This document shows, in pieces, positions 25,402 to 33,273 of a stretch of DNA of 35,434 nucleotides. Position 1 is the stretch's first letter. Each line of letters opens with the position of its first letter. Where the stretch lies: positions 1-35,434 of the forward strand of contig CAMVFC010000024.1 of NCBI GenBank assembly GCA_947166655.1, given 5' to 3'. Below the pieces are notes generated by a model that worked only from the letters and a program-made list of their open reading frames with translations, searched no databases and was not told where the DNA came from. Both the position numbers and the translations under genes were made by a program. The stretch comes from an uncultured Prevotellaceae bacterium (GTDB taxonomy: Bacteria; Bacteroidota; Bacteroidia; Bacteroidales; Bacteroidaceae).

Positions 25402-25525
25402 GTTAACCATGTTTTTTACACAAAAGCTCTATAAATGACAGTGTGTTTTATTCTACAAGTGTAAAGAGAATACTTTATAAGGATTGGGGAATAGTAGCGG
25501 GACTGTATGCTACTTAGATGACGCT

Positions 25526-26938
25526 TCAGCGGAGCCAAAAATCCACGAGGAAATAAACACCGAGGCCCAGCAACCAGCCTACTAAGACCTTCGGCAGGAT
25601 GTGGCGTGCATACCACAAGATGGTGACATCCTCGGCCTTCATGAGCGTATAACCGGCGACATTGCCAATGGGCAGCAGGCAGCCGGCCACGCAACCACTA
25701 TAAATAATAAGGTGCCAGTATTGTCCATTCTGAAGGAAAGCAGCGGCGTACTCAGGATTAAGGGCGGCAGTAAGCTCGCTTGGAGCATCGGCGACGGGAT
25801 AGATGTTGATGCCTGTGAGCACAAGTGCGATGTTGTCCAGTACTGCACTAATGGCACCAAGTGCAACACTCATGATGTAAATATTGTGGATCCATTCGTC
25901 ACACCACAGCGAGATGCTATGCATCACACCTGTCTCGATAAGCAAAGCCACACAGAGGAAGATACCTGTAAAATAAAGAATCATCTGAATGCTGGTGGCT
26001 TCGAGCTGAAGGTCGTCGTGTCCATCGACAGGCTGGCTGGAACGAATGCGCCGCAGGTTCATCAGTTCGTGCAGCACCCAGAGTACACCAAGCACGCAGA
26101 GTGCGCCGAGGAAGGGAGGCAGCAAGGTGATGCGGTGAAACGTGGGGATGAACCAAAGGCCTCCGAGGCCGACAATGAGCAGCAGGGCCCTCTGCCAGAC
26201 CTGCAGGCGCGCAGTGTCTCCCCGGTAATTTGCCGTGGGGCGGACAAGTTCGATGTGTTCGGGGAGCGAACGTGCGATAAGTGCGGTGGGCAGGGCGGTA
26301 GCCACCAGTGCCGGCAGGATGAGGGCTGCCGAAAAATCGGTAGGAGTGACAGCCCCTTTGCTCCATACGACAAGCGATGTCAGGTCGCCAATGACAGTGG
26401 TGGCGCCTCCGCAGTTGGCTGCGATGACGATAGCCGACCCTATCCACATGCGCCAACGTTGGTGCTGCACGACACGACGGAGAATCATCAGCATCAGCAC
26501 CGTCGTCGTCAGGTTATCCAGATTGATTGAGATGAGGGCTGTGAACCCCACGAGTGTCCATAACAGAACACGGCTGTCATGCGAACGTGCCGCATTGGCG
26601 ATGAAATCGAAACAGCCGTCACTGTGGAGCACTGAAACGATGTTCATCGTAGCCAACACATAGAGCACGATAGCACATAAATCAGCCCCATAACGAATAA
26701 AGACGTGGCTGGCGATGTATTGCTTTACAAGTTCTACTGTCTGCGACGCTCCGCCGGCAAAGTTCGCAAAGTCATCGCCATGAATGTGGAGTACGAAATC
26801 TGTACCGGCACAGACATAGAGCACCCATCCTACGACAGCAGCAAAGACGGCCGTCGTAGCTTTATTGATATGTGTAATATGCTCGGTCGCTATCAGCACG
26901 TAGCCGATGAGTATGAGCGAGAGAATGGCTATTGTCAT
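25526..26938 (-). CDS. nhaD: NhaD-type Na+/H+ antiporter
   Basis: 470 residues with 11-12 hydrophobic segments spread over the whole length. Inner-membrane exchanger that exports Na+ for H+. Family signs: 'IATEHITHINKATTAVFAAV' at the N-terminus, 'LISINLDNLTTTVLMLMIL' (about 135-153), 'VIAANCGGATTVIGDLTSLVVW' (about 171-192) and 'AVLDNIALVLTGINIYP' in the second half, the duplicated intramembrane Asp-Asn and Thr motifs of ion-transporter superfamily members. Single gene with its own promoter, divergent from the tRNA-Gly/rarA unit. ATG at 26938 lies about 20 bases behind the predicted RNA start. Confidence 0.92.
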   Translation of the reverse strand: MTIAILSLILIGYVLIATEHITHINKATTAVFAAVVGWVLYVCAGTDFVLHIHGDDFANFAGGASQTVELVKQYIASHVFIRYGADLCAIVLYVLATMNIVSVLHSDGCFDFIANAARSHDSRVLLWTLVGFTALISINLDNLTTTVLMLMILRRVVQHQRWRMWIGSAIVIAANCGGATTVIGDLTSLVVWSKGAVTPTDFSAALILPALVATALPTALIARSLPEHIELVRPTANYRGDTARLQVWQRALLLIVGLGGLWFIPTFHRITLLPPFLGALCVLGVLWVLHELMNLRRIRSSQPVDGHDDLQLEATSIQMILYFTGIFLCVALLIETGVMHSISLWCDEWIHNIYIMSVALGAISAVLDNIALVLTGINIYPVADAPSELTAALNPEYAAAFLQNGQYWHLIIYSGCVAGCLLPIGNVAGYTLMKAEDVTILWYARHILPKVLVGWLLGLGVYFLVDFWLR

Positions 26939-26964
26939 GGCGCTGTTCTTAATGTTTCAGCGGA

Positions 26965-26972
26965 CAAAGATA
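26965..26972 (-). promoter_or_regulatory. -7 promoter element for nhaD
   Basis: Minus-strand TATCTTTG, a perfect match to TAnnTTTG, placed about 27 bases before the nhaD ATG. No TTG is found at the expected -33 spacing. Confidence 0.6.
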
Positions 26973-27032
26973 GAATAAATATGTCGTTTATCCACCTTTC
27001 CGAGTGGGGAAAATCACTTTTTCGGGCAGAAA

Positions 27033-27064
27033 TTTGCTAAATTGCAAGCTTTAGCCTATCTTTG
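27033..27064 (+). promoter_or_regulatory. Promoter for tRNA-Gly and rarA
   Basis: TTTG (27033-27036), a 20-base spacer and TATCTTTG (27057-27064) match the Bacteroidota consensus exactly. The tRNA begins 25 bases later. Confidence 0.8.
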
Positions 27065-27088
27065 CACCGCATTTCTGAGGTTATAAAT

Positions 27089-27161
27089 GCGATAGTAGCT
27101 CAGTTGGTAGAGCATTGGCTTCCCAAGCCGAGGGTCGCGGGTTCGAGTCCCGTCTATCGCT
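27089..27161 (+). tRNA. tRNA-Gly (anticodon CCC)
   Basis: 73 bases. Acceptor GCGATAG pairs with CTATCGC, discriminator T; D stem GCTC/GAGC; anticodon stem TTGGC/GCCGA around the loop TTCCCAA, anticodon CCC; T stem GCGGG/CCCGT with the loop TTCGAGT. CCA is not encoded. rarA starts 21 bases after it, probably from the same promoter. Confidence 0.95.
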
Positions 27162-27182
27162 CTTCTCCCTTTTCTTTCTGAT

Positions 27183-28454
27183 ATGAAGCCATTAGCAGAA
27201 CGGATGCGCCCTACAACGCTCGACGGCTATGTAGGGCAGCAGCATTTGGTGGGTCCGAATGCGGTCCTACGCCGCATGATTGAGAGTGGGCGTGTGTCGT
27301 CATTTATCCTATGGGGACCTCCCGGTGTAGGAAAAACGACGTTGGCACAGATCATTGCGCATACACTTGAAACGCCGTTCTACACGCTTTCTGCCGTGAC
27401 CAGCGGTGTGAAGGATGTGCGCGAGGTCATAGACCGTGCCAAGGGAGCACGTTTTTTCCAGACAAACAGTCCGATTCTTTTCATCGACGAGATCCACCGT
27501 TTCTCCAAATCGCAGCAGGATTCCTTGCTCGGAGCAGTGGAACAGGGCGTGGTCACGCTGATAGGTGCCACTACCGAGAATCCCTCCTTTGAGGTCATTC
27601 GCCCGCTGCTCTCGCGCTGTGCAGTCTACGTGCTGAAGCCCCTGGATCGTGACGACCTGCTCGGCCTGGCACACAGAGCCTTGAAAGAGGACGTCGTGCT
27701 AAAGGAAAGAGAGATAGAGCTGAAGGAGACACAAGCCCTGTTGCGTTTCTCCGGCGGCGATGCCCGTAAGTTGCTGAACACGTTGGAATTGGTTACCGAG
27801 GATGTGGCAGAGGGCGAACGTCTCATCGTCACAGACGAACTTGTGACGGAGCGTCTGCAGCAGAATCCCATGGCTTACGACAAGGACGGCGAGATGCACT
27901 ACGACATCATCTCGGCCTTCATCAAGAGTATTCGGGGCAGTGACCCCGACGGTGCCATCTATTGGCTGGCGCGAATGGTAGAAGGTGGTGAGGACCCTGC
28001 TTTCATAGCTCGTCGTCTGGTCATTTCGGCATCCGAGGACATTGGTCTGGCCAACCCGAATGCGCTCTTACTGGCCAACGCCGCCTTTGATGCTGTGCAG
28101 AAATTAGGTTGGCCGGAGGGTCGCATACCTTTGGCCGAAGCGACCGTGTATCTGGCGACCTCGCCGAAGAGCAATTCGGCGTACATGGCCGTGAACGATG
28201 CCATCAGCTACGTCCGCCAAACGGGCAACCTGCCCGTGCCCCTGCACCTGCGTAATGCGCCGACATCGCTGATGGAACAGCTAGGCTACGGCAAGGACTA
28301 TAAATATGCACACGACTATGAGAATCATTTCGTTGAGCAGCAGTTCTTGCCCGATGGCGTGGACGCGCGCTTCTGGCATCCTCAGGACAGCCCCGCTGAA
28401 GCACGACTGCATGAACGAATGGTGCAGCTTTGGGGAGAGAGGTTTTCGAAGTGA
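27183..28454 (+). CDS. rarA: Replication-associated recombination protein A (RarA/MgsA)
   Basis: 423 residues. AAA+ ATPase of the clamp-loader group that acts at stalled forks and single-strand DNA ends. Visible: '[22 protein letters not shown]' at the N-terminus, Walker A 'GPPGVGKTT' (45-53), Walker B '[18 protein letters not shown]', sensor 1 '[12 protein letters not shown]', sensor 2 '[12 protein letters not shown]', then the helical oligomerisation region '[33 protein letters not shown]' and the C-terminal '[18 protein letters not shown]'. It is complete and of usual length. It shares a promoter with tRNA-Gly and converges on the 28546 glycosyltransferase. Confidence 0.96.
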   Translation: MKPLAERMRPTTLDGYVGQQHLVGPNAVLRRMIESGRVSSFILWGPPGVGKTTLAQIIAHTLETPFYTLSAVTSGVKDVREVIDRAKGARFFQTNSPILFIDEIHRFSKSQQDSLLGAVEQGVVTLIGATTENPSFEVIRPLLSRCAVYVLKPLDRDDLLGLAHRALKEDVVLKEREIELKETQALLRFSGGDARKLLNTLELVTEDVAEGERLIVTDELVTERLQQNPMAYDKDGEMHYDIISAFIKSIRGSDPDGAIYWLARMVEGGEDPAFIARRLVISASEDIGLANPNALLLANAAFDAVQKLGWPEGRIPLAEATVYLATSPKSNSAYMAVNDAISYVRQTGNLPVPLHLRNAPTSLMEQLGYGKDYKYAHDYENHFVEQQFLPDGVDARFWHPQDSPAEARLHERMVQLWGERFSK

Positions 28455-28462
28455 AAATAAGA

Positions 28463-28543
28463 AATGAACGGACTCTCCCCCGAACGGCTCCAGCCGGAAC
28501 ACTCATTTCCAGCGGGAGTCGTTCGGGGGAGCGTCCGTTCATT
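28463..28543. repeat. Long palindromic repeat between rarA and the glycosyltransferase (bidirectional terminator-like)
   Basis: The 23-base arms 28463-28485 (containing GAACGGACTCTCCCCCGAAC) and 28521-28543 are complementary at 22 of 23 positions, with a 35-base loop that holds a smaller hairpin (CGGCT-CC-AGCCG). It fills the gap between two convergent genes. About 36 bases from 28470 on also occur, with three differences, on the minus strand at 35281-35316, so this is a member of a dispersed family. Confidence 0.85.
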
Positions 28544-28545
28544 CT

Positions 28546-29424
28546 TCACTTTTCTTCGAGCGAAGCGTAATAGCCCAGCTTGTACCATTGAAACAGCAAC
28601 AGACTGGGGTGACGGCTGAGCAGGTTGCGGCGCACGAGGGAGCGGGTGAGTCGGTGAATGAGGGCGACAACTCCCGTGAGGTGCCATCTCCTAATTCGCT
28701 CGGCAAAGGTCGTCACGCGACTGTGCGTGCCTATCTTGCCCTCAATCTTCTTGAGTGTGTGTAACCCCGTTTCTACTTTCTTCAGGTACTCGGCATTCGT
28801 ATCCAGACCGACATGCACGAGCGGATTGTCAATGTGCAGGATGGCGATGCCGTGCTGCTCCAGCTGTTTGCCGAAGAGGGTGTCCTCGTAGCCATATTCC
28901 GTGCAGTCTTCATCGAAACGTATCTGCATAAAGACATCGCGCCGCACCAGCAGATTGAAAGTGGAGAGTTGACTGTAGGGGGCTCGTTGTCGGATGTCGG
29001 CGCCACGCTGGCGGTCGGCTCGCCGTTCGTACTTGTAGCGTAGCGTGGCTTCTGGATTAGGATTCGTGTCAGGATGGCGTAGTCCGCCACATACCACAGG
29101 CGCCTGCGCCGCCGCACGCTGATAGGCCATCAGCGAGAAGTCGTCCTCGACACGCGCATCGCAGTCCACTATCAGCAGCCATTCGCCGCGTGCCGTGTCG
29201 GCCATCCGGTTCAGGTTGCGAGCACGCCCGATGTTCCTTTCGACTCGCAGCACCCGCACCTTCGGCATGACTTCCACAGCCGACAACCAGTCGTTCGCCC
29301 GCGTCGAAGCATCGTCTCCGATGATGATTTCCGTGTCGAAGGGCGACCCGTCGGCCAGGGCGCAGAACGCCTGCACAAGCGCGCGCGCATCATAATTAAA
29401 GGTAGGGATGAGGATTGAGAGCAT
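28546..29424 (-). CDS. Glycosyltransferase family 2
   Basis: 292 residues from ATG 29424 ('MLSILIPTFNYD'). GT2 fold: 'SILIPTFNY' opening, 'IIIGDDAST' for nucleotide-sugar binding, 'LLIVDCDARVEDDF' supplying the DxD metal motif (DCDA), and 'TEYGYEDTLFGKQLEQHG' as the ED catalytic motif. It has no membrane segment. Substrate unknown; no polysaccharide cluster adjoins it. The track start 29478 would add 18 residues made only of His, Ser, Phe and Ile that come from translating the ATGAATG-type repeat, so it is rejected. Confidence 0.9.
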   Translation of the reverse strand: MLSILIPTFNYDARALVQAFCALADGSPFDTEIIIGDDASTRANDWLSAVEVMPKVRVLRVERNIGRARNLNRMADTARGEWLLIVDCDARVEDDFSLMAYQRAAAQAPVVCGGLRHPDTNPNPEATLRYKYERRADRQRGADIRQRAPYSQLSTFNLLVRRDVFMQIRFDEDCTEYGYEDTLFGKQLEQHGIAILHIDNPLVHVGLDTNAEYLKKVETGLHTLKKIEGKIGTHSRVTTFAERIRRWHLTGVVALIHRLTRSLVRRNLLSRHPSLLLFQWYKLGYYASLEEK

Positions 29425-29486
29425 AATGATGAATGACGAATGATGAATGATGAATGACGAGTGCGAATGATGAATCATTCATCATT
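29425..29486. repeat. Simple ATGAATGA/ATGATGAATG repeat ending in a perfect palindrome
   Basis: About 60 bases made of ATGAATGACGA and ATGATGAATG units. The right part, AATGATGAAT-C-ATTCATCATT (29466-29486), is a perfect palindrome around one base. It spans the gap from the nucleoside-hydrolase gene's stop to the glycosyltransferase start. Confidence 0.85.
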
Positions 29487-30540
29487 TTACATAAGCGTTA
29501 CACTTTCTGATTTTCTCCAGCATCGCCGCGTTCCACGCCGCATCGCCGGGCAGCTGGTAGCGGCAGTTTCCCGTAGCCGAGGGTGTAAAAACGGTTTCGG
29601 CATTCGGCGTGAGGCTGACGGTGCCGCGGTCAGAGATGGAAAAAGCCGCGTCGCCCTCTACGGCATGGATGACGGTCAGCGGATCCCACATCTTCTGTCC
29701 CGTGTTGCAGTTGCATGTCATGTAGACCTGCTTGATGGGGTGCACATCCGTCCACGTGATGTCACCTAAGACCTCTTCAGGCCTGTATTCTATCTCCTGT
29801 CCCACCTCCATCGGCGAGAACAGCATGTCGACGTCCTGCGGCCATAGGCGGAACAGGGTCTGTGCGAACGAGATGCCCTGCTTGAAGTTGAAGTCCGGTT
29901 CTGTCGCCTCGTCGAACACGCCCGCCATCAGGTACAGACACTTCACCTTCTGCCGCACCAGTTCCACACCGCTCAGCGGCGATATCTCGTCGGCTTCGGA
30001 AACTAACAGTCCTGTCAGTGCCGTCACGAAGCCGACAGAGCAGATGCTTACGGAGTGGTCGGGCTGTGCGGCCAGCAGTCGGCGGTACAGCTGCCAGCCG
30101 TCGGGCAGAGTAGAATAGTCGTCTATCGTGCGGCAGAACATTGGCTGCCCGTCGGAGGTGGTGTAGGAGGATAGCGCCTTGTAGTCAATCCACACCTTGG
30201 GCTGGCTGATGCCCTGTCGCACCAGTCCGATAGGCACGTCGCCGCGGCCGAAATAGGTGCTCATCACGTCAGCGACGGCAGCGCAGTCCTCGCCCTCGCG
30301 GTCCACCACCACGCCCAGCAGGCGGCATCGCCCTTCACGCTCATATTGGTAGAGCATCTCCATGGCAAAGAGGTCGTCGGTCGAGGAGCCGATGTCGGTA
30401 TCGAGTATGATAAGAGGGGTGTCCGTGTATACATTGTTATCGCCTTTGGCGGGAAAGTCCTCGTCGCAGCACGACGTTATCCACATCGTGGCACAAAGGA
30501 TCAGGGCGGCTGCCATCAGCCAGCGTCTCGTTCGTAGCAT
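29482..30540 (-). CDS. Nucleoside hydrolase-like lipoprotein
   Basis: 352 residues from ATG 30540. The N-terminus 'RRWLMAAALILCATMWITSC' is a lipoprotein signal with the acylated Cys at 24, so it is anchored in an envelope membrane. The body is an inosine/uridine-preferring nucleoside hydrolase domain, which splits ribonucleosides to base and ribose: 'IILDTDIGSSTDDLFAMEML' carries the Asp cluster for Ca2+, in the longer form (two extra residues) seen in Bacteroidota, and 'VYMTCNCNTGQKMWDPLTVIHAV' supplies the C-terminal Asp region. The track start at 30681 falls in the -33 element and is rejected. It probably salvages nucleosides outside the cytoplasm. Ends inside the edge of the simple repeat. 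Confidence 0.85.
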   Translation of the reverse strand: MLRTRRWLMAAALILCATMWITSCCDEDFPAKGDNNVYTDTPLIILDTDIGSSTDDLFAMEMLYQYEREGRCRLLGVVVDREGEDCAAVADVMSTYFGRGDVPIGLVRQGISQPKVWIDYKALSSYTTSDGQPMFCRTIDDYSTLPDGWQLYRRLLAAQPDHSVSICSVGFVTALTGLLVSEADEISPLSGVELVRQKVKCLYLMAGVFDEATEPDFNFKQGISFAQTLFRLWPQDVDMLFSPMEVGQEIEYRPEEVLGDITWTDVHPIKQVYMTCNCNTGQKMWDPLTVIHAVEGDAAFSISDRGTVSLTPNAETVFTPSATGNCRYQLPGDAAWNAAMLEKIRKCNAYVK

Positions 30541-30650
30541 GTTTTTGGGGATATGTTTAATCAGCGTAATCTGTGGTACAGGAGAACTTGCGAAAGTTAT
30601 TTTATTCTTTTCTATTCTGGTGCCGTCCAACCTCATGCCAGTCGGCGATG

Positions 30651-30682
30651 CAAAGATAACACATTTGCCGCGAGTTTGCAAA
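30651..30682 (-). promoter_or_regulatory. Promoter for the nucleoside hydrolase gene
   Basis: Minus-strand TTTG (30679-30682), 20-base spacer, TATCTTTG (30651-30658): perfect consensus. The RNA start would lie about 100 bases before the ATG at 30540, leaving a noticeable untranslated leader. Confidence 0.8.
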
Positions 30683-30731
30683 TCTTTTGTCAGAAAAAAT
30701 CGCTCTGCCCGTACATTGCTCTACGAAGGAA

Positions 30732-30808
30732 GTCACACAGTAAGGGACACAGCAAGCGCAGGACCTTCTCTCCGTCGCTTACCGTGGTTTCTTCGCTTAC
30801 TGTGTGAC
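30732..30808. repeat. Nested inverted repeat in the 30541-30923 gap
   Basis: GTCACACAGTAAG (30732-30744) and CTTACTGTGTGAC (30796-30808) are perfect 13-base arms. Inside, AAGCG (30754-30758) pairs with CGCTT (30776-30780), and TCGCTTACCGTG / TCGCTTACTGTG form a direct repeat 19 bases apart. It follows the flavodoxin gene on the minus strand, so it may end that operon, though there is no T tract. Apart from this and the promoter at 30651-30682 I see nothing in the gap. Confidence 0.65.
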
Positions 30809-30923
30809 CTCTCCCTTTTTGAGGGACGACGGCCTGCCCATCATGGCAGCCTCCCTCCACTTGTCCCGAAAGGAACCGTCAAGCCGTCACTTGCTTTTCG
30901 CAAGGGAGTTGTTTATTAATAGG

Positions 30924-31997
30924 CTACGGGACAATAATCATCTTTTTTCCGTCTTTGACAATGATTCCTTTCTGACCGTTACCAACCTTCATCCCATTCA
31001 TGGCATATCCGTGGGGAGCCTCGCCCGCAGAGACGGTCTTCATGGGATGTACGCCAGAGGTGCCTCCGTCGACTTCTACGCGGATGCTTCCCGTGAGGTT
31101 GCGGATATTATCGGTACCCTGCGTGGCCTGACCGAGAATATAGAGTCCACTGTAGCGACTAGCTGCACCGTAGTACAGCACGACGTTTCCCCAGGGCGAG
31201 AACAGCGCCAGCGTCCCGACCGGACAGTCCCCCTCGATACAGTCGGCATCATAGCTGACAGCCGTAGGAGTATAGAAGATCTTCTCGTTGTTTCCGTAGT
31301 CCTCCACCTTCACATCCAGGGGAAGCATCTGATAGAGCGACTTGGCGGCAGTGGTCTCGTTTAACGCGAAGACGACGGTGTTCGTGCCATCGGAAACCCG
31401 TATCTTCATCCCATCCGTGGCACCCTTGTCCGTAAAGTTGATTTTTTGCAGCCATTCGCTGATGAGCGAGGCCGCATTGCCGACCTGCGAGGAGCGAATC
31501 CACAGGCTCTGACCGTAGTAGACTCCGTCGGGAACCTGTCGGTGGCAGTCTGTTTCCACGCCGCTGATGCCGCTGCTGGCACTCGAAACGATCAGTCCGA
31601 TGTTCTTGCCGGCCATCTGAGCGCCGTAGTTGAACAGGAAGGTCTGCATCGGGGCTGCCATTTGGCTCCACCACAGCGGAGTGACGACGATGATGTTCTG
31701 ATAGTCGCTCAGCGAGATGTTGATGGGGTCGATGGCGGGGTAGCTCGCGGCATCGTTGGGGTTCGCCTTGATGGCATTGAGCAGTTGCTTGCCGAGCGCA
31801 TAGTTGTTCGCCTCGTAGCGCAGGCCTTTCTCTGCGGGCTGAATCTCCAGCACGTCGGCCGTCATCTGATTTGTTAGTGCATGGGTGATGGCCTTGCAGT
31901 TGCCCGTGTAGCTGTAGTAGACCACCAGCGTCTTTGCCTGAAGCGCCGCAAGGAAGGCGTTCAGCAGCAGGGCGATGAATAGGAGTGTTTTCTTCAT
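30924..31997 (-). CDS. Exported flavodoxin-cyclophilin-like fusion protein
   Basis: 357 residues from ATG 31997 (track start 32009 is GTG). Residues 1-21 are a Sec signal ('LLFIALLLNAFLAALQA'). Residues about 22-185 are a flavodoxin_4-type domain with the FMN phosphate loop 'YYSYTGNCKAIT' and 'VVTPLWWSQMAAPMQTFL'. Residues about 200-315 are a cyclophilin-like beta barrel ('MKIRVSDGTNTVVFALNETTAAKSL', 'GTLALFSPWGNVVLYYG'). The tail 'GYAMNGMKVGNGQKGIIVKDGKK' resembles C-terminal segments common on secreted Prevotella/Bacteroides proteins. A flavodoxin outside the cytoplasm is unusual: FMN would have to be taken up in the periplasm or carried through. Last gene of a three-gene operon, 16 bp behind the cupin-CMD gene. 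Confidence 0.85.
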   Translation of the reverse strand: MKKTLLFIALLLNAFLAALQAKTLVVYYSYTGNCKAITHALTNQMTADVLEIQPAEKGLRYEANNYALGKQLLNAIKANPNDAASYPAIDPINISLSDYQNIIVVTPLWWSQMAAPMQTFLFNYGAQMAGKNIGLIVSSASSGISGVETDCHRQVPDGVYYGQSLWIRSSQVGNAASLISEWLQKINFTDKGATDGMKIRVSDGTNTVVFALNETTAAKSLYQMLPLDVKVEDYGNNEKIFYTPTAVSYDADCIEGDCPVGTLALFSPWGNVVLYYGAASRYSGLYILGQATQGTDNIRNLTGSIRVEVDGGTSGVHPMKTVSAGEAPHGYAMNGMKVGNGQKGIIVKDGKKMIIVP

Positions 31998-32013
31998 AGT
32001 TGCAGTCACAATT

Positions 32014-33270
32014 TTATTTGTTAGTCTCTACGCTTCGAATGCAACTGAGGGCATTGAGCGTGCGGGGATAGCCGATGAACGGAAGGTTGGAAGAGATGAC
32101 AGCGATGAGCATGTCCTTGTCGTTGCCCACGTGGTAATTGCCGGCGATGTGCCCTTTGAGCTGTGGCTCGCATCCGCCCTGGGCGACAAGGAAACAGAAG
32201 GTGATCAGTTCGCGCATCTTTAGGTCAAGACCCGTGCGGGTGTAGTAATCGCCGAAGCAGTTGTCGGCCAGCCAGTGGTTAATGTGTCGGCTATCCTCCG
32301 GTCCCGACTTCCAGAAGTCACGCATCCCCTCGCCGAAGCAGCCTACCTGCGCCTCGGTGCCGGCCCCGCGGCGGGTGGCCAGGGTGGTGGTCTGCTGCGA
32401 AGCCAGGGGCAGGGCGATGCCACGGGCTGTAAAAACATCGTTGGTGGCAGTCAGGAATGGTCGGACACGCCCCATGCCCAGATAGGCCGTGGCCTGATAG
32501 ACGATTTCCTTCACCTCAACGGGTGTCACGCCCTTGTCTAACGCTTCAGGCAGCAGGTCGCGGTATTCGTCAATGCTCTGACAGCCTAACAGCGTGGCCA
32601 GATAGCCGATATAGCGGGTGCGGTCGTCGAGGCGGGTCTTCACCTGTTCCGCCACCTCGCCGAAGGCAAAGGCTTCGAATCGCTGAAGGTATTCCGCATC
32701 GGCGACGCTGAGCATCGCACTGCTGGCGGGCAGCTTGTCGTACTCCGCATCCGCGACCGCTTCCAGCCACTCGTTGGAAGCGCCCTCTTCGACCTTAGTC
32801 ATATAGGTGAGGTGCTGCATCCACGAGTCCTTGGCGGCTCCGTGCCAGTGCTTCGCCTCGGCAGGGATGGCAACCACTACGCCCGGGCGCAGCACCACAG
32901 GCTCCTTGCCCTCCTCGACGTACCAGCCGCAGCCTGCCACGCAAACGAGCACCTGCACCGACTTGTGGTGGATGTGCCAGTTGTTGCGGCAGCGCGGCTC
33001 GAAGGTCACGTTCACGGGGCCGCCGTTCTCGGCATCGAGCGGGGCCAGATAGCTGTTGCCGATAAAGTACTGAGCATACGCCGTGTTCAGCTCGCCCTTA
33101 GGCCATACGCTGAAATCTACGTTGCAAAAAGTTTCTTCGTTACCTCGCCAGGGCATAGCGCCTGTTTTCTGCTCTTCTGGCTGATTTAGTTCATTCTCTT
33201 TCATGTTGTCTTGTGCATTTATCTGCGCCACTGCCAGGAGCAGCGCAATGACAGTCGTTATTATTCTCAT
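32014..33270 (-). CDS. Exported cupin plus carboxymuconolactone decarboxylase (CMD) family protein
   Basis: 418 residues with signal peptide (1-19, 'IITTVIALLLAVAQINA'). A cupin barrel covers about 60-155, with metal ligands in 'NNWHIHHKS' (His99, 101, 102) and 'AKHWHGA' (His141, 143). Two CMD-type helical domains follow, about 190-280 ('YIGYLATLLGCQSIDEY', 'VEVKEIVYQATAYLGMGRV') and about 330-405 ('KMRELITFCFLVAQGGCEPQLKGHI'). The second keeps one Cys and the His but not an AhpD-type CxxC. Such fusions are linked to aromatic or quinone-like substrates, but the reaction is unknown here. 3 bp behind the amidohydrolase, 16 bp ahead of the flavodoxin. Confidence 0.87.
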   Translation of the reverse strand: MRIITTVIALLLAVAQINAQDNMKENELNQPEEQKTGAMPWRGNEETFCNVDFSVWPKGELNTAYAQYFIGNSYLAPLDAENGGPVNVTFEPRCRNNWHIHHKSVQVLVCVAGCGWYVEEGKEPVVLRPGVVVAIPAEAKHWHGAAKDSWMQHLTYMTKVEEGASNEWLEAVADAEYDKLPASSAMLSVADAEYLQRFEAFAFGEVAEQVKTRLDDRTRYIGYLATLLGCQSIDEYRDLLPEALDKGVTPVEVKEIVYQATAYLGMGRVRPFLTATNDVFTARGIALPLASQQTTTLATRRGAGTEAQVGCFGEGMRDFWKSGPEDSRHINHWLADNCFGDYYTRTGLDLKMRELITFCFLVAQGGCEPQLKGHIAGNYHVGNDKDMLIAVISSNLPFIGYPRTLNALSCIRSVETNK

Positions 33271-33273
33271 CTG

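Larger units (their letters stand above)
25159..25525. other. 367-bp gap between nhaD and the small conserved gene
   Basis: AT-rich and without a credible ORF. It holds a minus-strand TAAATTTG (25254-25261), a candidate -7 element for the downstream gene without a good -33 partner, and the hairpin at 25362-25401. I see no repeat, RNA gene or mobile element in the remainder. Confidence 0.6.

Noticed and set aside
25416-25694. 92-codon minus-strand ORF at the nhaD 3' end
   Set aside because: Most of it overlaps nhaD in another frame; the non-overlapping part has no coding-like composition.
30804-31364. 186-codon plus-strand ORF opposite the flavodoxin gene
   Set aside because: Antisense shadow; flavodoxin and cyclophilin-like motifs are clear on the minus strand.
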